A stretch of 64,000 nt of DNA. Source: Deinandra increscens subsp. villosa. Lineage: Eukaryota > Streptophyta > Magnoliopsida > Asterales > Asteraceae. The stretch is from NCBI GenBank assembly GCA_039602395.1, contig JBCNJP010000025.1:43812922-43876921 (forward strand), given 5' to 3'. The stretch's first letter is position 1. Each line of letters begins with the position of its first letter. Positions 54,117 through 63,931 of this stretch are shown here, in pieces. The position numbers and the translations under genes are program-made. Below the pieces are notes generated by a model. That model was given only the letters and a program-made list of their open reading frames with translations. It was not told the DNA's origin and ran no database searches.

Positions 54117-55624
54117 TGTCACACCCCAAAAATCCACGCGCGGAAAACCACCTCAGGGAGCTTGACAAACCAGGATCGCAGTCCATTAATTACACCAAAC
54201 GACAAATATTTAATAAAATGGTTGTTTATTTCATTAAAATATAAATTCAGAATTTTACAAATGTGGAAGCATAAATACAAATAAATATATAAGTAAAACA
54301 TTGTCACCCAAGGTGACATGACTCGTCTAAAGACTCTAAAAGTGTTTCAAAGACTCATGCATGCGTACTCATGATACTCGAACATCCGCAACCTGAGAAA
54401 TAACATGCTAAAAAGTGTCAACACAAAGGTTGGTGAGTTCACGGGTTTATCAGTTCAACACAGTTCCAGTTTAATGTAAATCGACCGTTCAACAACAGTC
54501 TCAGTTCAGTGTAAAACAACTGTTCATCGACAGTTCAAGTTTAAGTTCAAGGTTGACTGTTCAACAACAGTTCATGTTCAAGTCCAGTAAAAAAATCCAG
54601 ATAATATATCGATAGCTAGCTAGGCTATTTTCAAGAAATCAGTGCACGTTTGACTAGATAAACTAGCTATCCAGTTACTGAAGCTCGACAGTTTAATTGT
54701 GCCTCGTTATGACTAAGAAGTATATTACACCCGTTCAATATCCAATCGAGTCAGTGCGACTGACCCAGGTGGAGCTGTCAAACCCAGTAGATCTACTAAA
54801 TAAATTCCCGCTGATTTCACATTGACAGTAACTCTAAAGTGAGGACTTTATCATAAGTGTGCCACTATCATTCAGGTGATATAATTATCTAACAGTTCAA
54901 GTGTTTGCATGTTAATCTCCCCCAACATGATTTAAAATAGGTAAAAAGGACCGTGAAACTCACCTTAGGTTGCACAGCAAAAAGTTTCCAGATAAACAGT
55001 TAATCACGTAGCAAGAACGAGTCTTGTGGAAGCAATCAATCACCTAACGAGCATACGAGTATAAGTGTGTGTCCAAGTAAAACGGCTAAGTCTAACGTAA
55101 ATGACTAAAACGAATGATCGTGAAGTCCAAAACAAGTCGAGGATGACAAGCTTGCCAAATCCGAGCGATTATCAAAGTGACACGGAAAATATATTATATA
55201 CCAATAATATATGTTTTCTAAATTCAAAGGTCAAAATAAATAAATTTATATAACATATATAGACCAAATGCGCAAAACAACGTTATTAGCGAGTTTGTAA
55301 AACATACGACGTATATATATAGTTTATACAAAGTGTTTAAGGGTTCTAAAAACTCTAATTAGCAATATCCAAATATACATGTTTATTCATCAAAATATTT
55401 CGATATATATTTATAGGCAAATTCATGGTAAATAATTAACTTCCTATACATTTTTATTTAAAACTGTAGTTTAAATCAAAATCACCAGATAATCCACTTA
55501 GCCAAATCAACAACAAGATTTACGGGTTTAAAAGGTGACAAGAAACAATTTTTATACAAGTTCCAGATGATCTAATGCCCAAAATATCAAAAAAAAAAAA
55601 TTAATAAAACAAAGGATATGTAGA

Positions 55625-55690
55625 TCACCGGGTCGAACCCCTGACCTCTAGGTCTCAACAATAGCAGTCTAGCCACTGGGCTACGGGCTT
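55625..55690 (-). other. tRNA-like Pol III promoter module 1 (SINE-like)
   Basis: Minus strand has A-box TAGCCCAGTGG (55683-55673), an exact fit to the TRGYNNARNNG consensus, and B-box GTTCGACCC (55638-55630), an exact fit to GWTCRANNC, ~35 nt apart. A full cloverleaf is not evident, so tRNA-derived SINE head is likelier than a working tRNA gene. Confidence 0.6.
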
Positions 55691-55782
55691 CTTGTGGTTA
55701 ACAGTTTTAACAGAAAACCTTTTGTTTAGCAGCAGGGTCATAAGTCAGTTAAGTAAAAAAAATACAGAAATATGAAGGAAGG

Positions 55783-55850
55783 CGACGGGTCTCGAGCCCG
55801 CGACCTCTCTCATAGAAAGCAAGGACTCGACCACTGGGCTAGAGCCTACG
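55783..55850 (-). other. tRNA-like Pol III promoter module 2 (SINE-like)
   Basis: Minus strand has the same A-box TAGCCCAGTGG (55841-55831) and B-box GCTCGAGAC, one mismatch from consensus, ~34 nt apart. It lies 158 bp from module 1 in the same orientation. The two differ enough between the boxes to be separate insertions or an old duplication. Confidence 0.55.
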
Positions 55851-56738
55851 CATGTAACAATAATCGCAACTTAAATCTTATATCTTATCCTGACGCGCCA
55901 TCATCTTCTTCATAACAAACCCTATGTACACCCGACCCCCATGGATGAACTTGGAAAGCTTAAAACAGAAACATTCGCGACTCAACACGGAGTTCACGAA
56001 TCAAATAAGGAGTTTTTAGGAATACCTCGATGCTAGAGATGATGACCCATGTAAGAAACGATGACGGACCCGAGCCCGATCCGAACCCGAACTCGATAAA
56101 TCGGATGCTACTAGGCTCGCGACTACGGTTGCTGTTGGGGGTGGCTGATGACGACAGAGCAGGGCGGTCGAGTGGTGGCAGCATGGTGGAATTTGGCCAG
56201 GATTTCTTTTCGGCAGAGCTTCCTGCGGTTATTCATGAGAGACGACGAGAGAGAGTTTGAGAGTTCGATTGTATGCCAAAAATGATTTTGAAGGGTCGAT
56301 TTCTTTGGTTTAGTATTGTGGTTGACGGCTGGACTTCATAACCGAAGATTTACTTTGATTTCAAAAAGAGGAACGGTCGCCGGAACAGTGATGGTAGTCG
56401 GGTATGAATGAGTTCCAAGTCTCACTTTGAGTACTTGGCAAGAATGACCCCTCATAATTTACATAATAGAGAATCAAGTTGGGCTTTTGACAGAAGTGGT
56501 CCCTCCAAGTTTAATACTAAAGGAATTAGGTTTAGAGAATTGCCAAAGTGGTCCCTCGAACCTAACGATCGTTAACTAATCCTAACGAGGGCTAACGGGG
56601 TTAATGGAGAAACATAATTGATGACTAGATATACGAATATACATATCAACACATGTTTAACGGGTGACATTTACAAAAATATAAACCTTAGTTAGTCACA
56701 TAAAATTATAAATAATATTTCATACTTATTTACTTTAA

Positions 56739-57637
56739 GGTGCTGTTTGTTTTTTAAAAGGTAAAATGTCTGCTGTCTGCGAACCACATCTGCAGACATC
56801 TGTAGCAGAAGAGGTGGACTAAACCTCTGCAGTCTGTAAGAAAAAGAGTGTTTGTTTTTTAACTTATGCAGACTGCTAAAATAAACTGAAATTTAAATAA
56901 ATCATTTTTTAAACTTATACATAATTCAATCATTTTATTTCTTTCCGTATATTTTAGCAAACAACTGTTTTTTAAACAATTCTCTTTTAAATAAAATATC
57001 AAAAATATTTTATAAAAACTGTTCAAAAATGTTTTTTAAACAGTTTAAAAACGTTTTTAAATAAATGTTTAAACAGTTTTGTTTAATAATTGTTTAAAAT
57101 ATTTTTTCTTAAAATAATTGTTTAAAAACGTTTTTTAAAAACAAAACTTTTTAAAAAACAATTTAAAAAAAAACTAATTTAAAAAAAAACATTTTAAAAT
57201 TTATTTTTTAAAATTTATTTTTTAAAATTAATTGTTTAAAATGTTTTTTTTCTTACTTTTTTAAAAGACGATTTAAAAAAAGTGGTTAAAGAAGTTTCTT
57301 AAAAGTTTTTTAATATATTAAAAACTTTTAAAAAAGTTTTTTTAGAAAAAGTTTTTTAAAAAGGACTTCATAAAATGTTTTTTTATAAAAGAATTAAAAA
57401 AAACTGTTTAAAAATGTTTTTTTAATGTAAAAACAGTTTAAAGAGAAGGTTAGAAGATGTTAGAAGATGTCAGAAGTGACTGGGTCACATCTGCACCAAG
57501 AAGAGCCTGCGCAGACATTTTTTAATGAAATGTCTTCGAGAAAACAAACAGTCTGCAGACCTAAATGTCTGCACGTGGTCTGCGCGGCGCAGACAGAAGA
57601 GGACAGGAAGAGCTTTTGCAGAAAAACAAACACCACC
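56739..57637. mobile_element. Tourist-like (PIF/Harbinger) MITE, 899 bp
   Basis: Target duplication TAA on both sides (56736-56738 and 57638-57640). Inverted ends GGTGCTGTTTGTTTTT and AAAACAAACACCACC. Sub-terminal CTGCAGAC / GTCTGCAG words are repeated on both sides. The core (56890-57460) is composed almost wholly of AAAA/TTTT/GTTTAAA words. Three-bp TWA duplications are typical of PIF/Harbinger. No transposase. Confidence 0.85.
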
Positions 57638-57937
57638 TAAGTTTATATAAAATCATAAATAGAATCAATAATTTATAATTTATAACTCACATAAAATCAT
57701 AGAATAATACATTAGTTATATGACTTTATCACATAAAATCAAAGGATACCAAACGTCTAGACTCAAGTGTACACTTATACGGTGATGGTTACACAAACCC
57801 TGATTTCTACGGTCAACAAAGTCAACACACAAATGTTCACACAACTTTTATATCAGTTAAAATAAATGTTCTCACGACATTTATATCAGTTTAAGTTTAT
57901 ATAAATCAGGAAAAACCCTGAAAGAAGGATTGTCACA

Positions 57938-58070
57938 GTATCCCCTTGTTGAAGAATTTTCGTCCCGAAAGTTGAATAAAGCGGTTACCCAGCTGGTCAC
58001 AAAAGAAAGAAAAAAAATTCTCAGTCGTCACATCATCCCCTTGTTGAAAGAATTTCGTCTCGAAATTTAA
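57938..58070 (-). promoter_or_regulatory. Two successive polypurine-tract/hairpin modules
   Basis: Module 1: tract AACAAGGGGATAC and hairpin around TTTCGGGACGAAAA (57938-57970). Module 2: ATTTCGAGACGAAATTC, AACAAGGGGATGA and a TGTGACG start-like sequence (58026-58067). Both on minus, ~95 bp apart. The second looks like an older LTR-internal boundary or a local duplication. Confidence 0.7.
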
Positions 58071-59495
58071 GCCGGTAAAAAAAACTGATTCAAGAATCGA
58101 ATTGACAGAAACGTATCAAAAGAATCCCGGTTTCCTACTCCCAAAAGGAATCAAGAATGTGTGCCCGATGTTGGGAAGACGTCAAATGTTTAGAGAATTT
58201 TAAAAAGAAATTCGAATCGAAAGTATAGAAGGTGATTTTCCTGTCAAACATTCCTAAGGAACAAATCGAACAATCACATTACGTGAATTGTGTCGAGTGG
58301 CAAGGCCGAACAGAGTGACATGAGACATAAGTATTTGAAATCAAAATTTCAATATGAAGAAGAACCATAATACATCCGAGTAGTTTGCGGCTATTGCATC
58401 CAATGCTGGAATTGAGATTTTCATTTCATGTCTGGTTTTTAGTTAAGGCGTTCGCACTTGTCAAATACCCGGGTGAATTGAAGAGAATGGAATTTCAGTA
58501 CAAGAAAATTGTGTGTGCATCAAGTCACTCAGTGATTGTCTAATAGACCCGTTGTCTAATGAAAACGTAGACGTCTGAATTCGCCTATCAACTAGCAAAT
58601 AGCATAGAATTACACAGCTGATCAAGTTAACGTGAGAAAACCAGTTGATCTAGTACTTTATGGTGTTATGATCAATTAAGTTCACATGATTCACCATAAC
58701 ATTCAAAATCACTTTTCATGCAATAATGATTCAGATGACATTTGAGACTCTATGAAGGCTTCCTTTAATGATTGATATGGTCAACGCATATTAGCATGCA
58801 ATCTATCATAAAGGTTTTACCATACAACGCATACAATTGTCCCAACACCTTATATACTAGCATACGACCCCAACACGGCATATCACTAGCATATAAGTTC
58901 TTACACTAACCAACACAAGCCATACGGTGCAAAGTTGACAGGGCAACTTCACATAGTCTTGTCATTCCCACCGAGATAGGAGACTTAGGACCTCGTATGG
59001 AGTATGGTTTTCTTACTCAATCAAGTTAATACATTCAGAACATGTCATTTTCCAGTTCCTAACACGTTCATACACATAACAGTTTGTTTTAGAAAAGACT
59101 TACTTAGTTTTGTTAAGAATTACCCAAGGAATAACATGGACAATGAGGTTCAAATTTCAAGTTAGACTTCAGTATCATGCAACATATCATCATGCACGTT
59201 ACCTTGTTAAGGAATCCAAAAATATAGAGTGAAGATCCACTAAAATAAAAGTGTAACCTATGAGATATCGATAATCGACAGTGCCCCGTAGAACGATGCA
59301 TGTCATCAAGTATAAGGATAGCAAACATAAGATAAAACACGCTATTGACTCAGTTCATGATTTTAAGTAAGTGATGGGATAATAGCGTATGGTAGTCGCA
59401 ACTAGACATCCAAAGTATGACATGAGATTTTACAATGACATCGGTGTTGATACAAATTGAGAGGATGTAGATGACGTAATAGACAGTATAAAATC
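58071..59495. other. Unassigned, probably degenerate retroelement DNA
   Basis: The interior (chromodomain end of pol) of the minus-strand chromovirus should start here, but no integrase or chromodomain coding was recognised. Composition resembles LTR DNA. The short frame at 59113-59340 has no domain. Confidence 0.4.
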
Positions 59496-59716
59496 TGTCA
59501 CACCCCAACCGACGGCGGAAACGTCGGGGCATGATTAGATTGCCCATAAGCTCATGACAACTAATATAGTGACAATAGTTAAATAACGAATTTCATTGAT
59601 AACATTGGAAGATAAAACAATACACCACATATTGATAACAAATACAATTTATTTATTAGACTAGGTCCAAAAGCCCTATGTGATAGCATCTTGAAACATC
59701 AACATCATAGCCTGCA
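59496..59716 (-). mobile_element. Another chromovirus-type LTR 3' end (minus), runs into the gap
   Basis: Plus-strand TGTCACACCCCAACCGACGG at 59496 is the inverse of an LTR end ...GGGGTGTGACA. No primer-binding site follows on minus, so it is a 3' or solo LTR end. The sequence disappears into the N run at 59717. Confidence 0.6.
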
Positions 59717-60216
59717 NNNNNNNNNNNNNNNNNNNNNNNNNNNNNNNNNNNNNNNNNNNNNNNNNNNNNNNNNNNNNNNNNNNNNNNNNNNNNNNNNNNN
59801 NNNNNNNNNNNNNNNNNNNNNNNNNNNNNNNNNNNNNNNNNNNNNNNNNNNNNNNNNNNNNNNNNNNNNNNNNNNNNNNNNNNNNNNNNNNNNNNNNNNN
59901 NNNNNNNNNNNNNNNNNNNNNNNNNNNNNNNNNNNNNNNNNNNNNNNNNNNNNNNNNNNNNNNNNNNNNNNNNNNNNNNNNNNNNNNNNNNNNNNNNNNN
60001 NNNNNNNNNNNNNNNNNNNNNNNNNNNNNNNNNNNNNNNNNNNNNNNNNNNNNNNNNNNNNNNNNNNNNNNNNNNNNNNNNNNNNNNNNNNNNNNNNNNN
60101 NNNNNNNNNNNNNNNNNNNNNNNNNNNNNNNNNNNNNNNNNNNNNNNNNNNNNNNNNNNNNNNNNNNNNNNNNNNNNNNNNNNNNNNNNNNNNNNNNNNN
60201 NNNNNNNNNNNNNNNN
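59717..60216. other. Assembly gap (500 N)
   Basis: Second run of exactly 500 N. It hides the junction between a minus-strand LTR and the plus-strand Copia LTR copy D. Confidence 0.98.
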
Positions 60217-60483
60217 TTGAGGTCCGAACTCAGGCCGAATCTGGAGTTCGGACATGGCCGAGCTTGTGGCCGAACCCGAGGTTCGGCCAGTCGTATTTCA
60301 GCCTTATAAATAGATGCATCTTATGTGGTATACTGCAAGGGTTTAAGCTTTCGTGTCATATTCTCTAAGTGTACTCTGTGGTTATCTCTGTGGTTAATAC
60401 AAGTCGTTTGTATTTACTCTTTGTGTTCTACACGTTTACATTGATTTCGTTACGACTAAGTAGAAGATCCGTACGCTCACGCA
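60217..60483 (+). mobile_element. Copia LTR copy D, right part
   Basis: Contains GTCCGAACTC / GAGTTCGGAC and CCGAACCCGAGGTTCGG inverted motifs, TATA box CTTATAAATAG (~60303), and the end GCTCACGCA at 60483. No primer-binding site follows, so it is a 3' or solo LTR. It is inserted in the minus-strand Tat gag, whose coding starts at the very next bases. Confidence 0.85.
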
Positions 60484-61856
60484 CTTTCAGAAAGCCCCAT
60501 TTTAAAGGCTTCTACGGCTGCCGCCATATCTAGATTAGGAATCTCAAGAGATTCTCGTCCGAATCTGGCAATGTATTCCCTGAGAGGCTCATCTGGCTTC
60601 TGAACTATTCGGTATAGGTCACCAGTGAGCTTCTCAAAGGTTCTGCTGCAAGAAAATTGATTGTTAAACAGGTTAACTAAATGAGAAAATGACGTAATAG
60701 TGTTAGGAGGAATACTCAGTAGCCATTTCATGGTTGGTCCTGTTAAGGTTGAACCAAAGCCTTTGCATAGACAGGCTTCTTTGATTTCTATCGGATTGGG
60801 ATTGATCTCCATACGCTCCCTGTAATGTGCCACGTGTTCTTCAGGATCTGTGGTTCCATCGTAAAGCTTCATGCTTGGAGTTTGGAAACGCTTCGGGATC
60901 TCCACTTGGGAAATCGGCCAAGTAAATCTAGAGATCTTGTGGCTTTCTAAAGGAACCTCAGGAATAGGTTTCAGGATCCCTAAAACACTCGATATCATCT
61001 CTTTCAACTTCTGGAGCTCCCTAGCGATACTTGGATGAATACCTGCATCATAAGGAGCGTCCTGGTTAGAAACGATAGGAATTGAATTGGACACATTACC
61101 TGGGCCAGGATTCTGGACTGGGATTCTGGGATTATATCCATAGCTCGTTGGGATGCTCGGCCCTATAGTGACTGCTGTTTACATGGGGATGAAGTCACCA
61201 TCATGCACATCTGAGGAGCTGGTCTTGAAGATTCCTACAGAAACAGAAGGGTTAGAGTATTAATATCCTTGGGGGTTCTGGCTTGGATTCCTAGCAGAAA
61301 AAGGATATCCTTGAGATGGCGTAACTAAGGATCCCAACGGTAGTGGAATCCAAGGATCCTTGTAGCGTGACTGTGAGGATTCTGGTGGGACAGCTCCTGA
61401 TAATCCAGCAGTACTCCCTGCATACCCAGCGGCCTGAGAAGTCATTGTAGGGGCTGTAGTGAAGCCTGGCGCTGATTTGTAATTATAGCGAGACGGATCT
61501 GAGGATCCTGAAGCATTGAAGTCAAGATGCCTGGGAAATAGAGGACTTTGTTCCTCCATAAGTTTCTTAGACTTCTTAAGCTGCTCGATCTCCTTCATCA
61601 CTGTTTGATTGGTCTTTTCTTGTTGATCCATCTGATTTTTCACCTGCTTAATCAAGGAAAACAAATCGTTGTTAGTAATAACAGGATCAACAGATTGAAC
61701 CTGGGATCCTGTGAAGACAGGGTAGTCAGTTTTTCTCGACTGCTCGTCCACTTTCTTCTGACGGTCATTGGTTTTCGTCTAGCTTCCTGGAATGGAAGGA
61801 AGAGGAGGAATGAAAGACGATGTAGAGGCCGAAACAGCTTTCTGTTGGTTTGACAT
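60484..61856 (-). pseudogene. Tat-type Ty3/gypsy gag, copy 1, three stops in one frame
   Basis: Starts MSNQQK at 61856. One continuous frame runs to the Copia insertion at 60484 with only three stops (near 61781, 61258 and 61191) and no frameshift. N-terminal part: coiled coil (FSLIKQVKNQMDQQEKTNQT, MKEIEQLKKSKKL). Middle: Gly/Pro/Ser-rich. C-terminal: the retrotransposon-gag domain (FQTPSMKLYDGTTDPEEHVA, GPTMKWLLSIPPNTITSF, EPLREYIARFGRESLEIPNL). Where stops occur, copy 2 has glutamine at the first two sites, so each is a simple CAG/CAA to TAG/TAA change. Protease and pol are not present because the element is cut at 60484. Confidence 0.9.
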
Positions 61857-61920
61857 TTTTGGGATTGGAGATCAAATGAAGTGAATGAGATATAGGATTT
61901 TGGTAAGATTAAGCACCACT

Positions 61921-61939
61921 TGCCCCACGGTGGGCGCCA
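61921..61939 (-). other. Primer-binding site of Tat element copy 1
   Basis: Minus-strand TGGCGCCCACCGTGGGGCA between the LTR end (61943) and gag. This TGGCGCC-type site is the usual one in Tat/Athila-branch gypsy elements, clearly unlike the tRNA-iMet site of the chromoviruses here. Confidence 0.85.
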
Positions 61940-61942
61940 AAC

Positions 61943-62584
61943 TGTTTTGGTCAAAAATTCACAAAGGGATTTCGTATTCCAAACTTAGAATGTGAGGTAG
62001 TGTGCTTGTCAATATGCTTGAAAATGTAAAGTTGAACACAAGGATGTAACGAGGGAAAAATCCAGGATCCTTCGAGTTGCCTCTAGGAATCCTAGCAAAA
62101 AAAAACCTCGGGAGCTGGCCTGAAGAGCCTACTGCCTAGCACTTTTATTGATAACAAAATGAAAAGTTACAATGGGTTGGAGGTTTGATCGATCAGAACT
62201 ATGTGATACAATGTTTTTGCTGTGGTAATTGAGCTAGAGAGTGAGTTGTGTGTCGAATGTGTGTTCCTACTGATCGAATCCTCGTTTATATAAGAATTAC
62301 AACAATAACAAACTTTCCGGGATTCCCAGGATCCTATCGTCCAACTAACTCAACCGTTAAGGCCCTCTTCGTTCACTTGGTCCACGATCTTCTTTAGCTG
62401 GAGCTTAAGTCTCGGAGGTAGTTGATGACTTCGACGGTACCTGGTCAAATAGGCACGTGGCAAATATGAGGGTTAGTTAAATAAAATAAATCAGGATACC
62501 TGAACGAGTGGGATTCCCAGACGATAATAGGATTCCTGAACCACATGAGCTTCCTGCGAGCATCCTGAAAATATACCCTCAACA
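61943..62584 (-). mobile_element. Tat-type 5' LTR (642 bp), complete
   Basis: On minus it starts TGTTGAGGGTATATTTTCAG at 62584 and ends ...CCAAAACA at 61943, followed by the primer-binding site. TATA box TTATATAAACGAGG (~62283) and polyadenylation signal AATAAA (~62147) are in order. U3 has four CAGGATNCCTG-like words. It is inserted in a chromovirus LTR whose continuation begins at 62585. Confidence 0.9.
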
Positions 62585-62935
62585 CCTGTGAACTCACCAA
62601 CTTTATGTTGACCCTTTTAAGCTCATGATTTCTCAGGTAACTAAAGGACGAACGCGGTGCAAACGGGTATTCTAAACTCTATCGGACCTCTTGCTCACGA
62701 TGGAATCATAGCCCCTTTATATTTTATTAAACATTTCAAGTGCTTTAAGTATTTCCTTTCAAAGACATATTTCTATTAGTACGATTTGTAAAACAATGTC
62801 ATTATCACCACATTTTCCGTTGCAATCTAAATGACGTATTGTTATCTTTATTATACTTGCAAATTGTTCTATGTATCCATGACTATGATTTCATGACGTC
62901 ACACGCCTCCGTTCCCGAAAGTTCAGGGTGTGACA
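62585..62935 (+). mobile_element. Chromovirus family-2 LTR fragment, last ~350 bp
   Basis: Matches 48466-48816 with only about six differences by eye, including CCTGTGAACTCACCAAC and the end AGGGTGTGACA. Its left part was displaced by Tat copy 1. Its right end abuts Tat gag copy 2 at CAAAG, the plausible 5-bp target. Confidence 0.9.
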
Positions 62936-63866
62936 CAAAGCCTTCGCACAAACAGACTTCCTTGATTTATAGTGGAACGGGATTGATCTCCATGTGCTCC
63001 CTGTAATGTGCCATGTGCTCTTCAGGATCCGTGGTTCCATCATAAAGCTTCATGCTTGGAGTCTGGAAACGCTTCGGAATCTCAACTTGAGAAATTGGCC
63101 AAGTGAATCTAGAGATCTTGTGGCTTTCTAGAGGAACCTCGGGTATAGGCTTCAGGATTCCTGGAACACTCGATATCATCTCTTTCGTCTGCATGGGGAT
63201 AAAATCACCATCGTGTACTTCTGAGAAGCCAGCTTTGAAAGTTCATGCAGAAATAGGAAGGTTAGAGTGTTGATATCCCTGGGAGTTCTGGCCTGGGCTC
63301 CCCGTAGAAAACGGATATCCCTGAGAAGGTGCAGCCAAGGATCCCAAAGACAGTGGAGTCCAAGGATCTTTGGAGCGTGCTCATGAAGATTCTCGTAGGA
63401 CGGCTCCTGAGAATCCAGCAGTACTCCTTGCATACCCGGCAGCCTGAGAAGTTGTTGTAGGGGCTGTAGCGAAATTCGTTGCTGATTTATAACCATGGCC
63501 AAGCAGATCTGAGGATCCTTAGGTGTTAAAATCAAGATGCCTGGGAAATAGGGGACTTTGTTCCTCCACAGGTTTCTTAGACTTCTTAAGCTCCTCAATC
63601 TCCTTCATCACCGTTTGATTGGTCTTTTCTTGCTGATCCATCTGATTCTTCACCTGCTTGATCAAGGCAAACAAATCATTGTTAGCAATAACAGGATCAA
63701 CAGATTGAACCTGGGATCTTGTGAACACAGGACAATCAGTTTTCCTCGGCTGCTCATCCATTTTCTTCTGCCGATCATTGGTCTTCTTCTGGCTTCCAGG
63801 AGCAGAAGGAAGAGGAGGAATTAAGGATGATGCAGAGGCCGACATAGATTTTTGTTGATTTGACAT
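62936..63866 (-). pseudogene. Tat-type Ty3/gypsy gag, copy 2, truncated
   Basis: MSNQQK start at 63866 (an upstream in-frame ATG exists at 63884). The coiled-coil part matches copy 1 (NDLFALIKQVKNQMDQQEK). Frame changes near 63520 and 63190 break the glycine-rich middle. The gag-domain start (FQTPSMKLYDGTTDPEEHMA) ends at 62936, where a chromovirus LTR was inserted. Relative to copy 1 it lacks ~100 codons around 63190, joining VGIFKT-like sequence to KEMISSVPGILKP. Confidence 0.85.
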
Positions 63867-63931
63867 TTTTGGATCGGTGATCAAATGGACTGAATGAAAC
63901 GAATAGAATTTTCATAAAATGAAGCACCACT

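Larger units (their letters stand above)
54117..57937 (-). mobile_element. Long chromovirus LTR (minus strand), 3' LTR
   Basis: On minus it starts TGTGACAATCC at 57937, directly after AACAAGGGGATAC (polypurine tract, plus 57938-57950) and the hairpin near 57953, and ends GGGGTGTGACA at 54117. It contains AGTAGATCTACT (54786-54797), GTGAACTCACCAACC (~54435) and TTTCTCAGG. A 899-bp MITE and two tRNA-like modules lie inside. It inserted within the integrase of the second chromovirus. Target duplication not resolved. Confidence 0.75.

Noticed and set aside
55625..55850. Two functional tRNA genes
   Set aside because: A- and B-boxes are good, but the acceptor and anticodon stems do not pair convincingly; treated as SINE-like modules.
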